From Homoserinimonas sedimenticola (lineage in GTDB: Bacteria; Actinomycetota; Actinomycetes; Actinomycetales; Microbacteriaceae), in assembly GCF_026094475.1 (NCBI RefSeq), contig NZ_JAPELL010000001.1, forward strand, positions 1-64,000: a stretch of DNA of 64,000 nucleotides, read 5' to 3'. Shown in pieces: positions 55,988 through 64,000 of this stretch (positions are counted from its first letter, which is position 1; every line of letters starts with the position of its first letter). Position numbers and translations under genes: made by a program. The notes beneath the pieces are model-generated. The model was not told the DNA's origin and did not search any database. It saw only the letters and a program-made list of their open reading frames with translations.

Positions 55988-57007
55988 ATGCTGGTCACGG
56001 ACACGCGCATCCGCGGGCTCGACATTGCCCGCGGCATCGCCGTGCTCGGCATGTTCACCGCCCACACGATCTCCGTGAGCAACCCCGAGGGTGGGTTCGT
56101 GGTGCTCGACGAGCTCTCGGGCGGCACGAGGCCCCGGATGCTGTTCGCCCTCGTTGGCGGCATCTCGCTGGGCCTGCTCGTGGCGGGGTCGCAGATCCCG
56201 CGCGGCGCCCAGCGCACCCAGATCGCGATTCGTGGCTTCGCCCTACTCGTGCTGGGCCTCTTTCTCGAGAGCTTCTTCTCCGGCGTCAGCGTCGTCATCG
56301 ACGAGTGGGGGCTCCTGTACTTCTTGATGATCCCCCTGCTGTTCGTGGGCAGCCGCTGGCTGCTTGCCGGCGCGGTCGTGCTCATGGTGTCGGGACATAT
56401 CGCGATCGCGGCAGGGGCGGGTGAAACGCCCACCCCGCCGGGGCAGGGGGGAATTCTCGAGCTGATCCTCAGCTGGCTCTTCACCGGCTCATACCCCCTC
56501 GTGACGTGGCTGCCGTCGATCGTCGCCGGCTACCTCATCGCCCGGCTCGACATCCGGCGCCCCGCAACGCAGGGGTGGATGCTCGGGGTCGGCGCCCCCG
56601 TCTTCGCCATCGGCCTCGTGGTCACTGCCCTCACCAGCGGGCAGGGGGAACCCGAAACCTGGCCGGCGACCCTCGCGCAGCAGCTGTCGGCGCTGGGCTG
56701 CGCCGCCGCCGTCGTGGGCGGTCTCGTCTGGCTGACGTCGAGCCGGGCAGGGCGTGTGGGGCGGCTGGTGGGGCGCCTCCTGTATCCGCTCGCGGCGGCG
56801 GGTGCGATGCCGCTCACCGTCTACACGGTGCACGTGCTTGTGCTCGCGGCCTGGTACCTGATCGACCCGGCGGGCTGGGGGCCCGACTCCACCACGTGGA
56901 CGATCTTCACCATCGTGACCCTCGTGGTTGCGCCGCTCTGGCGACTCACCCTCGGCCAGGGTCCCCTCGAGCGGGGGCTCGCGCTGATCAGCGGTCGCCG
57001 ACGCTAG
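55988..57007 (+). CDS. Acyltransferase-like integral membrane protein (DUF418/DUF1624 type)
   Basis: A 339-residue polytopic membrane protein with about nine hydrophobic segments. The N-terminus RIRGLDIARGIAVLGMFTAH is the signature of the heparan-N-acetyltransferase-like/DUF418 group, and MPLTVYTVHVLVLAAWY near residue 285 is the usual late His block. Such proteins are thought to transfer acyl groups across the membrane; the substrate is unknown. ATG at 55988, divergent from the serine hydrolase. Confidence 0.75.
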   Translation: MLVTDTRIRGLDIARGIAVLGMFTAHTISVSNPEGGFVVLDELSGGTRPRMLFALVGGISLGLLVAGSQIPRGAQRTQIAIRGFALLVLGLFLESFFSGVSVVIDEWGLLYFLMIPLLFVGSRWLLAGAVVLMVSGHIAIAAGAGETPTPPGQGGILELILSWLFTGSYPLVTWLPSIVAGYLIARLDIRRPATQGWMLGVGAPVFAIGLVVTALTSGQGEPETWPATLAQQLSALGCAAAVVGGLVWLTSSRAGRVGRLVGRLLYPLAAAGAMPLTVYTVHVLVLAAWYLIDPAGWGPDSTTWTIFTIVTLVVAPLWRLTLGQGPLERGLALISGRRR

Positions 57008-58044
57008 ACACCATGCGGCCAGGCTTCGGCGGCGCGGTCGATCTCGTCACGCGTGGCGGCATCCACGGTCTCGACGAGCTCGACCTCGACGGGCTTTGAC
57101 CGCGGCTGCCGCCAGGTACCCACGACGACCCCGTCCACGAGCACGGCCGGGCGGAACACCCCGTTGTTCCCGGGAACGAGAGCGTCGAGCATCCGTGGGC
57201 TGGCCACCAGGGAACGGTCGCCATAGCCGAGGATCCACTCGTCGAACGCCGGCACGAGCGTCACGCCTCTCGCCTGCGGAACCTCCTGCGCGCCGACAAC
57301 CCACGCGTCCGCGCCGTCGATGCGCACCCGCTCAAGGTCGTCGACGGATGCCGCCGCTCGCCGCAGCACGGCGCGGGGGAGTTTTGTCCACCACGCGAGG
57401 TCGGCCTCCGTCACGGGACCGCGCGCCGCCACGTATCCGCGCACGACCTCGGCGAGCGCGGCATCCGGGTCCTCAGGTGCGGCAGCCGCCGAGAGCGTGA
57501 GCCGCTGCTCCGTGCCGGTCTCATCGAACGGACCCCAGTGCATGACGCCGCCGATCGCGAAGTGAGCGAGGAGGTGGTAGCCGCGGCCCGCTTCCGTGGG
57601 GATGCCGGCGGACTGCCACAGCGACAGAGCCTCGGAGCGCAGGAGCGAGCGCTCGGCCAAGCTCTGCTGCAGCACGGCCCGCGCACGCTCGACGACGGTC
57701 CCGTCGAGGCCGAGCTGCTCCCGGCGACGAGAGGCGGCACGGTGCAGGCGGTCCGCCGTGAAGTGCAGAAGCGCCGCCAGGTGGCTCGGGGTGGTCGCGA
57801 AGAGCGTGCCCCGCATGGGCCACGACCGCACGAGCTCGCCCCGGTCGAACGCCGCCCGCACATTCTGGACGCTCGTGCCTGGTCGCGAGCGGATGGCGAT
57901 AGCCCGCAGCACGGCGGGCAGGTCCTGTCCCTGGAGTGCGACGGCACGCTGGACGACCTGGGCGGGGTCGAGCGCCGAGCCGTCGAGAAGGTGGGCGCGC
58001 AGTCGCATCCGTCGCGCGTCGGCGGGGGAGAGCTCCACGATCAC
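57004..58044 (-). CDS. AlkZ-like winged-helix protein (putative DNA glycosylase)
   Basis: A 346-residue protein of the winged-helix DNA-binding family that includes AlkZ, which unhooks DNA crosslinks. LQGQDLPAVLRAIAIR carries the Q-x-Q-type catalytic motif near residue 38, and SWPMRGTLFATTP is the next conserved block. LVPAFDEWILGYGDR and VDGVVVGTWRQ are the C-terminal family blocks. Glycosylase activity is inferred from these. GTG start at 58044. It overlaps the convergent membrane gene by four bases. Confidence 0.8.
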   Translation of the reverse strand: MIVELSPADARRMRLRAHLLDGSALDPAQVVQRAVALQGQDLPAVLRAIAIRSRPGTSVQNVRAAFDRGELVRSWPMRGTLFATTPSHLAALLHFTADRLHRAASRRREQLGLDGTVVERARAVLQQSLAERSLLRSEALSLWQSAGIPTEAGRGYHLLAHFAIGGVMHWGPFDETGTEQRLTLSAAAAPEDPDAALAEVVRGYVAARGPVTEADLAWWTKLPRAVLRRAAASVDDLERVRIDGADAWVVGAQEVPQARGVTLVPAFDEWILGYGDRSLVASPRMLDALVPGNNGVFRPAVLVDGVVVGTWRQPRSKPVEVELVETVDAATRDEIDRAAEAWPHGV

Positions 58045-58104
58045 AGGCTCACGCTAGCAAGCGAGAGCAAGCCGGTGCCGCGAGGCCGGGATACCCGCCC
58101 GCCG

Positions 58105-58110
58105 TAGACT
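58105..58110 (+). promoter_or_regulatory. -10 box of a leaderless promoter
   Basis: TAGACT ends six bases before the ATG of the SDR gene, the same box and nearly the same spacing as at 16264. A leaderless transcript is likely. Confidence 0.5.
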
Positions 58111-58116
58111 CGGCGC

Positions 58117-58920
58117 ATGAGCGAAGCATCCGGAGACGCGCCCGTGACGGATGCCGCGGGCAGGGGCGTGCTCGTCACGGGGGCGTCGCGCGGCATCGGG
58201 AGGGCCACGGCCCGAGCCTTCGCCGCCGCGGGTTATCGCGTTGCGGTGCACTACGGTCACGGCAGCGCGGACGCCCAGCACACACTCGATGCTCTCGCGG
58301 GAGTGGGGCACGTCATGGTGGGCGGCGATCTCGGCTCTCCCGAGGAGGCGAGGCGCGTCGTCGACGACGCCGTCGAGGGCCTCAGCACGGTCGACGTGCT
58401 CGTCAACAACGCGGCGGTGGCGCCGTCGCCGGAGAACCTCCACCGCATCGACGGCGTCGAGTGGGGGGACTGGCTCGGGGCCTGGGACGCCATGACTCGC
58501 GTCAACCTGCTCGGCCCGGCTGCCGTGACCTGGGCTTTCGCCCGGCACCTGATCGAGCGCAGGGTCACGGGAGCCGTCATCAACGTGGGCTCGCGCGGAG
58601 CCTTCCGGGGGGAGCCCGACTACCCGGCCTATGGCGCGACCAAGGCGGCGCTGCACGCCTTCGGGCAGTCGATCGCACAGTCCCTCGCGCCGCATGGGAT
58701 CGCCGTGACATCCGTCGCCCCCGGTTTTGTCGCGACCGAGCGGCAGGAGGCAAAGCTCGAGGGGGAGCAGGGTGACGCGCTGCGCACGCAGAGCCCCTTC
58801 GGGCGCGTCGGTACGCCCGAGGAGATCGCCGATGCGATCGTCTACCTGGCATCGCCGGGGGCGACGTGGGCATCCGGTGGCATCATCGACCTCAACGGTG
58901 CGTCATACCTGCGCAGCTGA
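58117..58920 (+). CDS. SDR-family oxidoreductase
   Basis: A 267-residue classical short-chain dehydrogenase. The cofactor loop TGASRGIG is at residues about 23-30, NNAAVAPSPEN follows, the catalytic Ser is in INVGSRGAFRG, and YPAYGATKAAL carries Tyr-x-x-x-Lys. GGIIDLNGASYL is the usual C-terminus. Substrate unknown. Single gene with its own promoter. Confidence 0.87.
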   Translation: MSEASGDAPVTDAAGRGVLVTGASRGIGRATARAFAAAGYRVAVHYGHGSADAQHTLDALAGVGHVMVGGDLGSPEEARRVVDDAVEGLSTVDVLVNNAAVAPSPENLHRIDGVEWGDWLGAWDAMTRVNLLGPAAVTWAFARHLIERRVTGAVINVGSRGAFRGEPDYPAYGATKAALHAFGQSIAQSLAPHGIAVTSVAPGFVATERQEAKLEGEQGDALRTQSPFGRVGTPEEIADAIVYLASPGATWASGGIIDLNGASYLRS

Positions 58921-58987
58921 GCGGCTTTCGGGCAACACTGAGGTTCCGTTCCTAGCATCACGCGCAAACCGACCAAGGAGGTCTCAG

Positions 58988-59380
58988 ATGCCCGGATCAA
59001 AGGAACTGCCCTCGACCCTCGAACGCTCGCCCAAGCACGCCCAGGAGATCTGGATCAAGGCACACGACTCCGCCGTCGATAGCTACGGCGAAGGGGAGCG
59101 CGCCCACCGCACCGCCTTCTCGGCGCTCAAGCACGAGTATGAGAAGGTCGGCGACCACTGGGAGAAGAAGGAGGGCAGCGGCCCCTCCGACAAGAAGGCC
59201 GCCGGGGGTCGCGGCTCCTCTGGCAAGACCAAGGGCGGCGTCGACGCGAATGCATCGAAGAAGCACCTTTATGATGTCGCCAAGAAGCTTGACGTGAGCG
59301 GTCGCTCCAACATGTCGAAGGACGAACTCGTCGACGCCATCCAAAAGGCGAACAACAAGGAAACCCGCAAGAGCCGCTGA
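58988..59380 (+). CDS. ChaB-family protein with Rho_N-like domain
   Basis: A 130-residue basic protein. Residues 1-65 are ChaB-like (LPSTLERSPKHAQEIWIKAH, YGEGERAHRTAFSALKHEYE). A Lys/Gly-rich linker leads to a C-terminal Rho_N/SAP-like helix pair (KKHLYDVAKKLDVSGRSNM, SKDELVDAIQKA) that probably binds nucleic acid. Role unknown, often stress-related. AAGGAGG precedes the ATG. The stop overlaps the next start by one base. Confidence 0.85.
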   Translation: MPGSKELPSTLERSPKHAQEIWIKAHDSAVDSYGEGERAHRTAFSALKHEYEKVGDHWEKKEGSGPSDKKAAGGRGSSGKTKGGVDANASKKHLYDVAKKLDVSGRSNMSKDELVDAIQKANNKETRKSR

Positions 59381-60012
59381 TGCCCGACCGCCCCGCCCGC
59401 AGTGAGAAGGAGTGGGGCGCCGCCCTGCGTGAGATCACGCGTCGCGACGGCACGCCCTCCGGCGCGCTCAGAGAGCAGGGCATCGTAGAGGCGATCCCGG
59501 AGCTAGCGGCGCTCGCCGAGACCCCGCAGGACCCCGGCTGGCATCCCGAGGGCGACGTGCTCGTACACTCCCTGTGGGCTGCCGATCTTGCGGCAGAACA
59601 TTCGGATGCCCACCAGCTCGATCCCGACCACCGCGAGCTGCTCGTGCTCGCCGCCCTCCTCCACGACGTGGGCAAGCCCGATACGACGGCCCGCCGCAAG
59701 GATGGGCGCCTCACGTCGTATGGGCATGCCGAGCGAGGCGCGGAGATCGTGCAGTCGCTGGGCCCCCGACTGGGACTGCCGGCCGAGCTGGCGCGCCCGA
59801 TCGCGGCGATCGCGGGGGAGCACATGGCGCACGTCTCGGCGCACGGGAACCCGACGCGGAAGGCGGTCCGCCGACTGGTGATCCGACTCGAGCGGGAGGG
59901 GGCAACGCTCGACGACTGGGCGGTCGTCGTTCGCTGTGATGGGGAGGCTCGCGGCACGGCGGCGCGACCGGATGCCTCGGAGCCGTGGCGACGGGCTGCC
60001 GAGCAGCTTTGA
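59380..60012 (+). CDS. HD-domain phosphohydrolase
   Basis: A 210-residue protein with a metal-dependent HD domain: VLVHSLWAADLA (His), LVLAALLHDVGKPDTTARR (His-Asp), and the later GHAERGAEIV and AGEHMAHVS His residues. The family hydrolyses nucleotides or processes tRNA ends; the exact substrate is unknown. The ATG overlaps the ChaB stop. Confidence 0.78.
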   Translation: MPDRPARSEKEWGAALREITRRDGTPSGALREQGIVEAIPELAALAETPQDPGWHPEGDVLVHSLWAADLAAEHSDAHQLDPDHRELLVLAALLHDVGKPDTTARRKDGRLTSYGHAERGAEIVQSLGPRLGLPAELARPIAAIAGEHMAHVSAHGNPTRKAVRRLVIRLEREGATLDDWAVVVRCDGEARGTAARPDASEPWRRAAEQL

Positions 60013-60020
60013 GCGCGGTG

Positions 60021-62054
60021 CTACATCGCCTGACCGATGTAGGAGTACTTGACGAAGACCTCTGAGGCGAGGTCGGCCTCCTCCAGCACGCCCTGCAGGG
60101 CGGTCAGCATGTACTTGGAGTCCCAGCCCATGTAGAGGAAGTGATCCTCGTCGAGCGAGTCCCAGTGGCCGTTCCAGGCCTGCACCTCGAAGACGGGGCC
60201 GCCGCGGCGGGAGCTATAGGCGACGACACTGCCACGGGCATCCGCCCACAGGCGCTTGAAGATGCGGTTGAAGAGGTGCTTGACGTCGTAAACCTCCCAG
60301 TGCTCGCCCGCGTACTCGACGTACTCGAACTCGCGCTGCCAGCCGCGCGGCCAGCCCCTACGCAACACGGCGTCGAGGATGGGTGTGAGGCCGTCGTCGT
60401 CGATCGCCGCGCTCATGGGCGCACGCCAGATGCGCAGGAACTCGGCGACCATCCTCTCGCCGCGCTCCCCGATAGCGGCCGTGTTCCACGACGTGACCTC
60501 GCCGAGCTCGCGCGTAATGTCGACCTTGCTGCGGCGGTAGAACGACTGCCGCTTGAGGTCGAAGGATGCGTCGACCGCCCTCTCCGCGAGGTGCTCCTCC
60601 AGCAGGGTGAGGTTGCCGAGCGTGGGGGCGAGGGCGCGGTGGCTGTTCTGCTCATCCTCGCTGTAGTCAGCCCAGGTGCGTACGCCGTCGCCGCTCCAGT
60701 CGTCGGCTGGCGCAAGCGGCACGAGGTGCTCCACGTCGAGCCCGGCCGTGCTCTCCACGCCGGCGATGCGGCCCAGCACGTAGGAGGGGTGGGGAAGCGG
60801 GCTGTACTTGAGCGCAACACGCACGCGGGCGTCGGACGGAGTGATTCGGGCGATCGCATGCTCGAAAGCATCCGGGCCCTCCGCCCACGCGCGGCAGAGC
60901 CGGGCGACGAGACGGTCGGTGCTCACGCCGACGACGGTGCGCCGCAGCAGCAGGGACTGCACGCGCTCGAGCGTCGCGATGAGGCTGTCGCGGGTCAGCG
61001 CGCCACGGGAGTGATCGCGGTAGGCGCGCATCACAAGGGGGAACATGCTGCGGCCGAAGGTTCCCACATAGGCGAGCTGGCGACCGATCTCGGCGTCGGG
61101 CTCCTGTGCAGGGTCGAGAAGCCGACGGTAGATCTCCGAGAACTCGCGCCACTCGGCGGCGTGCTCGCCAAGGTTCGAGTGGTCGAGCAGCGGGAACTCG
61201 TGCCGGAAGGCATCGTAGACGCCGCGCTCGCCGGCGATCTCGACCTCGAGCCCCGTGCGCATGATGAGATAGTGGCGCCAGAAGGTGCCGATCGTGTCGC
61301 CCGTGTTGCGTTCGATCGGCAGCCAGAACCCGTCCTCGATCTCGTACTGCTCCGCGTGCGAGAGGCCCATGAGCACGTAGTTGTGGATGAGCTCGTGGTC
61401 GCGCAGCGGCTCGCCCGTCGAGTTGAGGCTCTCGAAGATCTGCTGTGCGTTCGCGTGCGCCCGAAGAGTGATGGCGACGTGCTCGAGGCGGGTCAGGCCG
61501 CGCCAGATCCGCCCCACCTCGTCGGAGGCGATCTGGCTGCGGAAGAAGGCGTAGTTGTCATCGAAGCGGGAGTCGCGCGAGGCCGCATCCCCCGAGCGGC
61601 GACCGAGCACGACGTCCTCGAACACCCCGGCCCATGCGCGATGCGGGCGCAGCGTGGTGCCGTCCCCGCGCACGAGCACCCGCTCCAGCTCGGCGGCGAG
61701 CTCGGCATTGCCGCTTGGCTCGAGGTCCTGCAGCACCGTGTGGTGGAGCGCCGCGATCAGCAGCATGAGGGTCGTGATGCGCTGCTGCCCGTCGATCAGC
61801 ACGAGCTCCGTGGCATCCGCAGAGCCCGTGTGCTCGGTGGCGGCGCTCTCGCTCGACAGAATCGAGCCGATGAAGTGCATGTGGCCCGACTCCGCGTCGG
61901 CGACCGCGCGGATGTCGGCGAGGAGCTGCTCGCATCCGCCGATGTCCCAGCGGTACTGCCGCTGGTAGACGGGCACGACGATGCTCGTGCCGGGGGAGGA
62001 GAGCCAGCGAATCGTGTTGACAGCGGTCGCGTCGACGTTCGTGGCGTTGTCCAT
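60021..62054 (-). CDS. DUF262/DUF1524 protein, GmrSD-like
   Basis: A 677-residue protein. The N-terminal DUF262 domain has VPVYQRQYRWD near residue 28, LIDGQQRITTLMLL near 82 and FESLNSTGEPL, a ParB-like nucleotide-using fold. The middle and C-terminal DUF1524 part has DVEHLVPLAP and LGNLTLLEEHL, the HNH-like nuclease block. Fused GmrSD proteins cut modified phage DNA, and others are of unknown role, so an antiviral function is possible. The ATG at 62054 follows GAGGAG. It lies outside the defence island, among housekeeping-type genes. Confidence 0.82.
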   Translation of the reverse strand: MDNATNVDATAVNTIRWLSSPGTSIVVPVYQRQYRWDIGGCEQLLADIRAVADAESGHMHFIGSILSSESAATEHTGSADATELVLIDGQQRITTLMLLIAALHHTVLQDLEPSGNAELAAELERVLVRGDGTTLRPHRAWAGVFEDVVLGRRSGDAASRDSRFDDNYAFFRSQIASDEVGRIWRGLTRLEHVAITLRAHANAQQIFESLNSTGEPLRDHELIHNYVLMGLSHAEQYEIEDGFWLPIERNTGDTIGTFWRHYLIMRTGLEVEIAGERGVYDAFRHEFPLLDHSNLGEHAAEWREFSEIYRRLLDPAQEPDAEIGRQLAYVGTFGRSMFPLVMRAYRDHSRGALTRDSLIATLERVQSLLLRRTVVGVSTDRLVARLCRAWAEGPDAFEHAIARITPSDARVRVALKYSPLPHPSYVLGRIAGVESTAGLDVEHLVPLAPADDWSGDGVRTWADYSEDEQNSHRALAPTLGNLTLLEEHLAERAVDASFDLKRQSFYRRSKVDITRELGEVTSWNTAAIGERGERMVAEFLRIWRAPMSAAIDDDGLTPILDAVLRRGWPRGWQREFEYVEYAGEHWEVYDVKHLFNRIFKRLWADARGSVVAYSSRRGGPVFEVQAWNGHWDSLDEDHFLYMGWDSKYMLTALQGVLEEADLASEVFVKYSYIGQAM

Positions 62055-62175
62055 ATTGTGTGTTTTCTCCTCGTGCCGGGCCGCTCCCAGTGTAGGCGGA
62101 CGCTCACTGTTAGGCTTCCCTAAGTTGGGCCTGTTAAAACGTGCTGGCCCCCTACCAAAAAGGAGTGATCCATTC

Positions 62176-62949
62176 ATGGGTTACATCAAGTCCGCAGCGC
62201 TTGAGGAAACCGGCTACGTCGTCCTCGACCGCTACAACCAGGAGCTCGACCCCAAGGAGTGGCTCGAGATCGAGTACGTCGACTGGAAGTCCTCCGGCGA
62301 GACCCGCTTCGCGCCCCTCGCGAGCGCCAAGGGCGAGATCGAGGTCAACGGCTTCTGGAACCACGAGCCGCCCCGCACCGACAAAGACGGCGTCTGGATT
62401 CCGTCGCAGGTCGAGAAGGCGCCCAACCTCACCCGTCGCGCTCAGGAGCCCGGCGCGAACGTCGGTCGCTGCCGCGTCATCGAGCTGCAGCCCACCCCCT
62501 ACGGTGAGACCCTCTACAACCTGCACCAGGACGACAACAACCGTCTCAACCCTGACGGCACCGGTTGGGTCGTGCGTGGATTCTTCAACCTCACGGACGA
62601 CAAGGACAGCTTCTTCGTGCTGCGGGAGAACCGCACCGACCCGAGCGTCGAGTACCGAATCGCGCTGCCCGCGGGCGCACAGCTGATCGTCGACACGCAG
62701 CGCCTCTGGCACGCCGCCACCCACATCGGCGACGAGCCCCGCTACTGCCTCATCACCTCGTGGGAGTCGGGCCCCGAGCTCGACGCCTACATCGAGAAGT
62801 ACAACGGCAAGAGCCGCGTGCCCAACGTGGAGCTCTCCCAGGAGGAGCTCGACGCCGGCCAGGCGGAGCAGGAGCGCCGCCTCGCCGCGCGCGCCGCCTA
62901 CTACGCCGCCAAGGGCAAGGCCGAGGCCACCGCGATGAGCGAGGCGTGA
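62176..62949 (+). CDS. conserved hypothetical protein, possible 2OG/Fe oxygenase-like
   Basis: A 257-residue protein without a sure family. NLHQDDNNRLNPDG and QRLWHAATHIGDEPRY give an H-x-D...H arrangement about 65 residues apart with a following Arg, as in double-stranded beta-helix iron oxygenases. WVVRGFFNLTDDKDSFFVL and AGAQLIVDT fit the strands between. A helical Ala/Glu tail closes it. AAAAGGAG before the ATG is a strong ribosome site and a terminator follows, so it is an independent, probably well-expressed gene. Confidence 0.55.
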   Translation: MGYIKSAALEETGYVVLDRYNQELDPKEWLEIEYVDWKSSGETRFAPLASAKGEIEVNGFWNHEPPRTDKDGVWIPSQVEKAPNLTRRAQEPGANVGRCRVIELQPTPYGETLYNLHQDDNNRLNPDGTGWVVRGFFNLTDDKDSFFVLRENRTDPSVEYRIALPAGAQLIVDTQRLWHAATHIGDEPRYCLITSWESGPELDAYIEKYNGKSRVPNVELSQEELDAGQAEQERRLAARAAYYAAKGKAEATAMSEA

Positions 62950-62984
62950 CGTCCCAGCACTAAGAACGGGAAAACACTGAGCAT

Positions 62985-63012
62985 GGAGCCCCCGGCGAAC
63001 GCCGGGGGCTCC
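62985..63012 (+). terminator. Terminator between two plus-strand genes
   Basis: A 13-bp perfect inverted repeat (GGAGCCCCCGGCG with its complement) around AA, 35 bases after the preceding stop and before the thioredoxin-like gene. No long T-tract. Confidence 0.7.
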
Positions 63013-63041
63013 TCCCACGTGAGCATCGTTAGGGTTGAAAC

Positions 63042-63812
63042 ATGGCGAAGAAAGACGACGACAGGATCCTCGCGATCCGGCAGAAGGCCAACGAGGCGCG
63101 GCAGCAGCAGAAGCGCGCGGAGGTGCGACGCAAAGCCTTCCTGCAGATCGGCGTCATTGTGGCGGTGCTCGTCGTCGTGGGCGGCATCGTCTTCGCCGTC
63201 GTGGCGATCAACAGGGCGTCGCAGGAGGTCGTGACGCCCGAGGCATCCGCCACCGTGACGGTGGGAGAGTCGACGGATGTGCCCCTCGAGGTCGGCGAGG
63301 GTGCCGTGCGGGTCGGCAGCGCGGACGCTCCCACCACGGTTGCCATCTACGAGGACTTCTCCTGCCCACACTGCCAGGACTACGAGGCCATCATCGGGGA
63401 CACGCTCGTGGAACTCGTCGCGTCGGGGGACGCCGCGGTCGAGTACCACCCCATCAATATCGTGACCGACTACGGGGTGCGCGCGGGCAGCGTCGCGACG
63501 TGCGTCGCGGTGCACGAGCCGGAGAGCTGGCTCGGCGTGCACTCCGGCCTCTTCACGGTGCACGACAGCTCGACGGATGCGTGGAGCTATGAGCAGTTCG
63601 CCACCTTCCTCGACGGCCAGGGCATCGGGGGCGAGGAGCTGCTCGAGTGCGTCGAGTCGGGACGCTACGCGAACTGGATTGAGCAGAACACGCGCGAAGC
63701 CCTCGACTCCGGTGTGACAGGAACGCCCACCGTGTACATCAACGGAGAGAAGGCGGAGACGCTGCCCACAGCGGAGGAGCTGCAGGCCACCGTCGCGGAG
63801 CTCGCCGGTTAG
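63042..63812 (+). CDS. Membrane-anchored DsbA-like thioredoxin
   Basis: A 256-residue protein. A basic coiled N-terminus precedes one transmembrane helix at about residues 35-57 (IGVIVAVLVVVGGIVFAVVAI), placing the rest outside. The thioredoxin-like domain starts AVRVGSADAPTTVAIYEDFS, with active-site CPHC at about 108-111 and the cis-Pro loop GVTGTPTVYI. It probably forms or exchanges disulfides in exported proteins, or is a DsbA/BdbD-like helper. No partner gene such as VKOR is within the window. Confidence 0.87.
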   Translation: MAKKDDDRILAIRQKANEARQQQKRAEVRRKAFLQIGVIVAVLVVVGGIVFAVVAINRASQEVVTPEASATVTVGESTDVPLEVGEGAVRVGSADAPTTVAIYEDFSCPHCQDYEAIIGDTLVELVASGDAAVEYHPINIVTDYGVRAGSVATCVAVHEPESWLGVHSGLFTVHDSSTDAWSYEQFATFLDGQGIGGEELLECVESGRYANWIEQNTREALDSGVTGTPTVYINGEKAETLPTAEELQATVAELAG

Positions 63813-63815
63813 CGC

Positions 63816-64000
63816 TCACGACGCGAAGATCGCAAGCGCGACCGTGCCCAGGTAGACGCCGGGGATCGCAACACTCTCGAACCCGACGCCCTTGCGCTGG
63901 CGCACGAGCAGGCCGGCCGCGAGCACCGAAGTGATGAGCACGGTGCCACCCAGGAGCACGAGGCTTTCCGCACCCGCCGAACTGTAGATGTTGCCCTCCG
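63816..64000 (-). CDS. Membrane protein, C-terminal part
   Basis: The last 61 codons of a minus-strand gene that begins beyond the window. Two hydrophobic segments are visible (LVLLGGTVLITSVLAAGLLV and SVAIPGVYLGTVALAIF) separated by RQRKGVGFE. It ends three bases past the thioredoxin stop, convergently. A transporter or permease is likely but the family is not recognisable from this part. Confidence 0.6.
   Translation of the reverse strand, partial: EGNIYSSAGAESLVLLGGTVLITSVLAAGLLVRQRKGVGFESVAIPGVYLGTVALAIFAS

Noticed and set aside
60141..62123. 660-codon open frame on the plus strand
   Set aside because: Antisense to the DUF262/DUF1524 gene, with Val/Ala/Arg/Glu-biased composition and no motifs.

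Overview
The window is high-GC actinobacterial chromosome. The housekeeping order (tlyA, nadK, recN, pyrG, xerD, parA, scpA, scpB, rluB, tyrA, cmk, der), frequent GTG starts and leaderless TAGACT-type promoters fit Actinobacteria, most likely Microbacteriaceae; the family is an inference from gene order and style, not from a marker tree.

Positions 1-19,010 are core genome. The 3' end of a 5S rRNA and its terminator are followed by a long co-directional cluster for rRNA modification, NAD(P) and CTP synthesis, DNA repair, chromosome segregation (XerD, ParA, ScpA/ScpB), tyrosine synthesis and ribosome assembly. A serine hydrolase, a luciferase-like oxidoreductase and a Nudix hydrolase come next. 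Positions 19,060-22,750 hold three tandem minus-strand regulators. Each is a fusion of two TetR modules, and the array is preceded by a GGGGTAC inverted repeat.

A tRNA-Pro(GGG) at 23,004-23,077 is the integration site of a genomic island. Its 3' half and terminator recur at 39,217-39,326, with the first 83 bp matching at 82 positions. The roughly 16-kb island is a defence island: a CoiA-like nuclease, a ParS/MbcA-like antitoxin remnant, a SIR2-HerA pair with a small HTH gene before it and a membrane/coiled-coil gene after it, a decayed tyrosine integrase with two frameshifts, a Gabija pair (gajB, gajA), and a four-gene operon led by an AbiTii-domain membrane protein. That operon is my best candidate for an undescribed system.

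Downstream, 39,769-53,798 is a polymorphic-toxin locus. A secreted DNRLRE/LamG-like protein is coupled to a 2,338-residue Rhs protein with a Hint domain and a C-terminal toxin, followed by a CdiI-like immunity gene. An intact IS3-family element and a set of orphan, partly broken small genes follow, then a pentapeptide-repeat protein. A 92-bp repeat links this locus to the SIR2-HerA promoter region inside the island.

From 53,941 to the end the content returns to ordinary chromosomal genes: an AraC/GyrI-type regulator, a second serine hydrolase, an acyltransferase-like membrane protein, an AlkZ-like protein, an SDR enzyme, a ChaB/Rho_N protein, an HD hydrolase, a GmrSD-like DUF262/DUF1524 protein, an unknown HxD/H protein, a DsbA-like membrane thioredoxin, and the end of a membrane protein.
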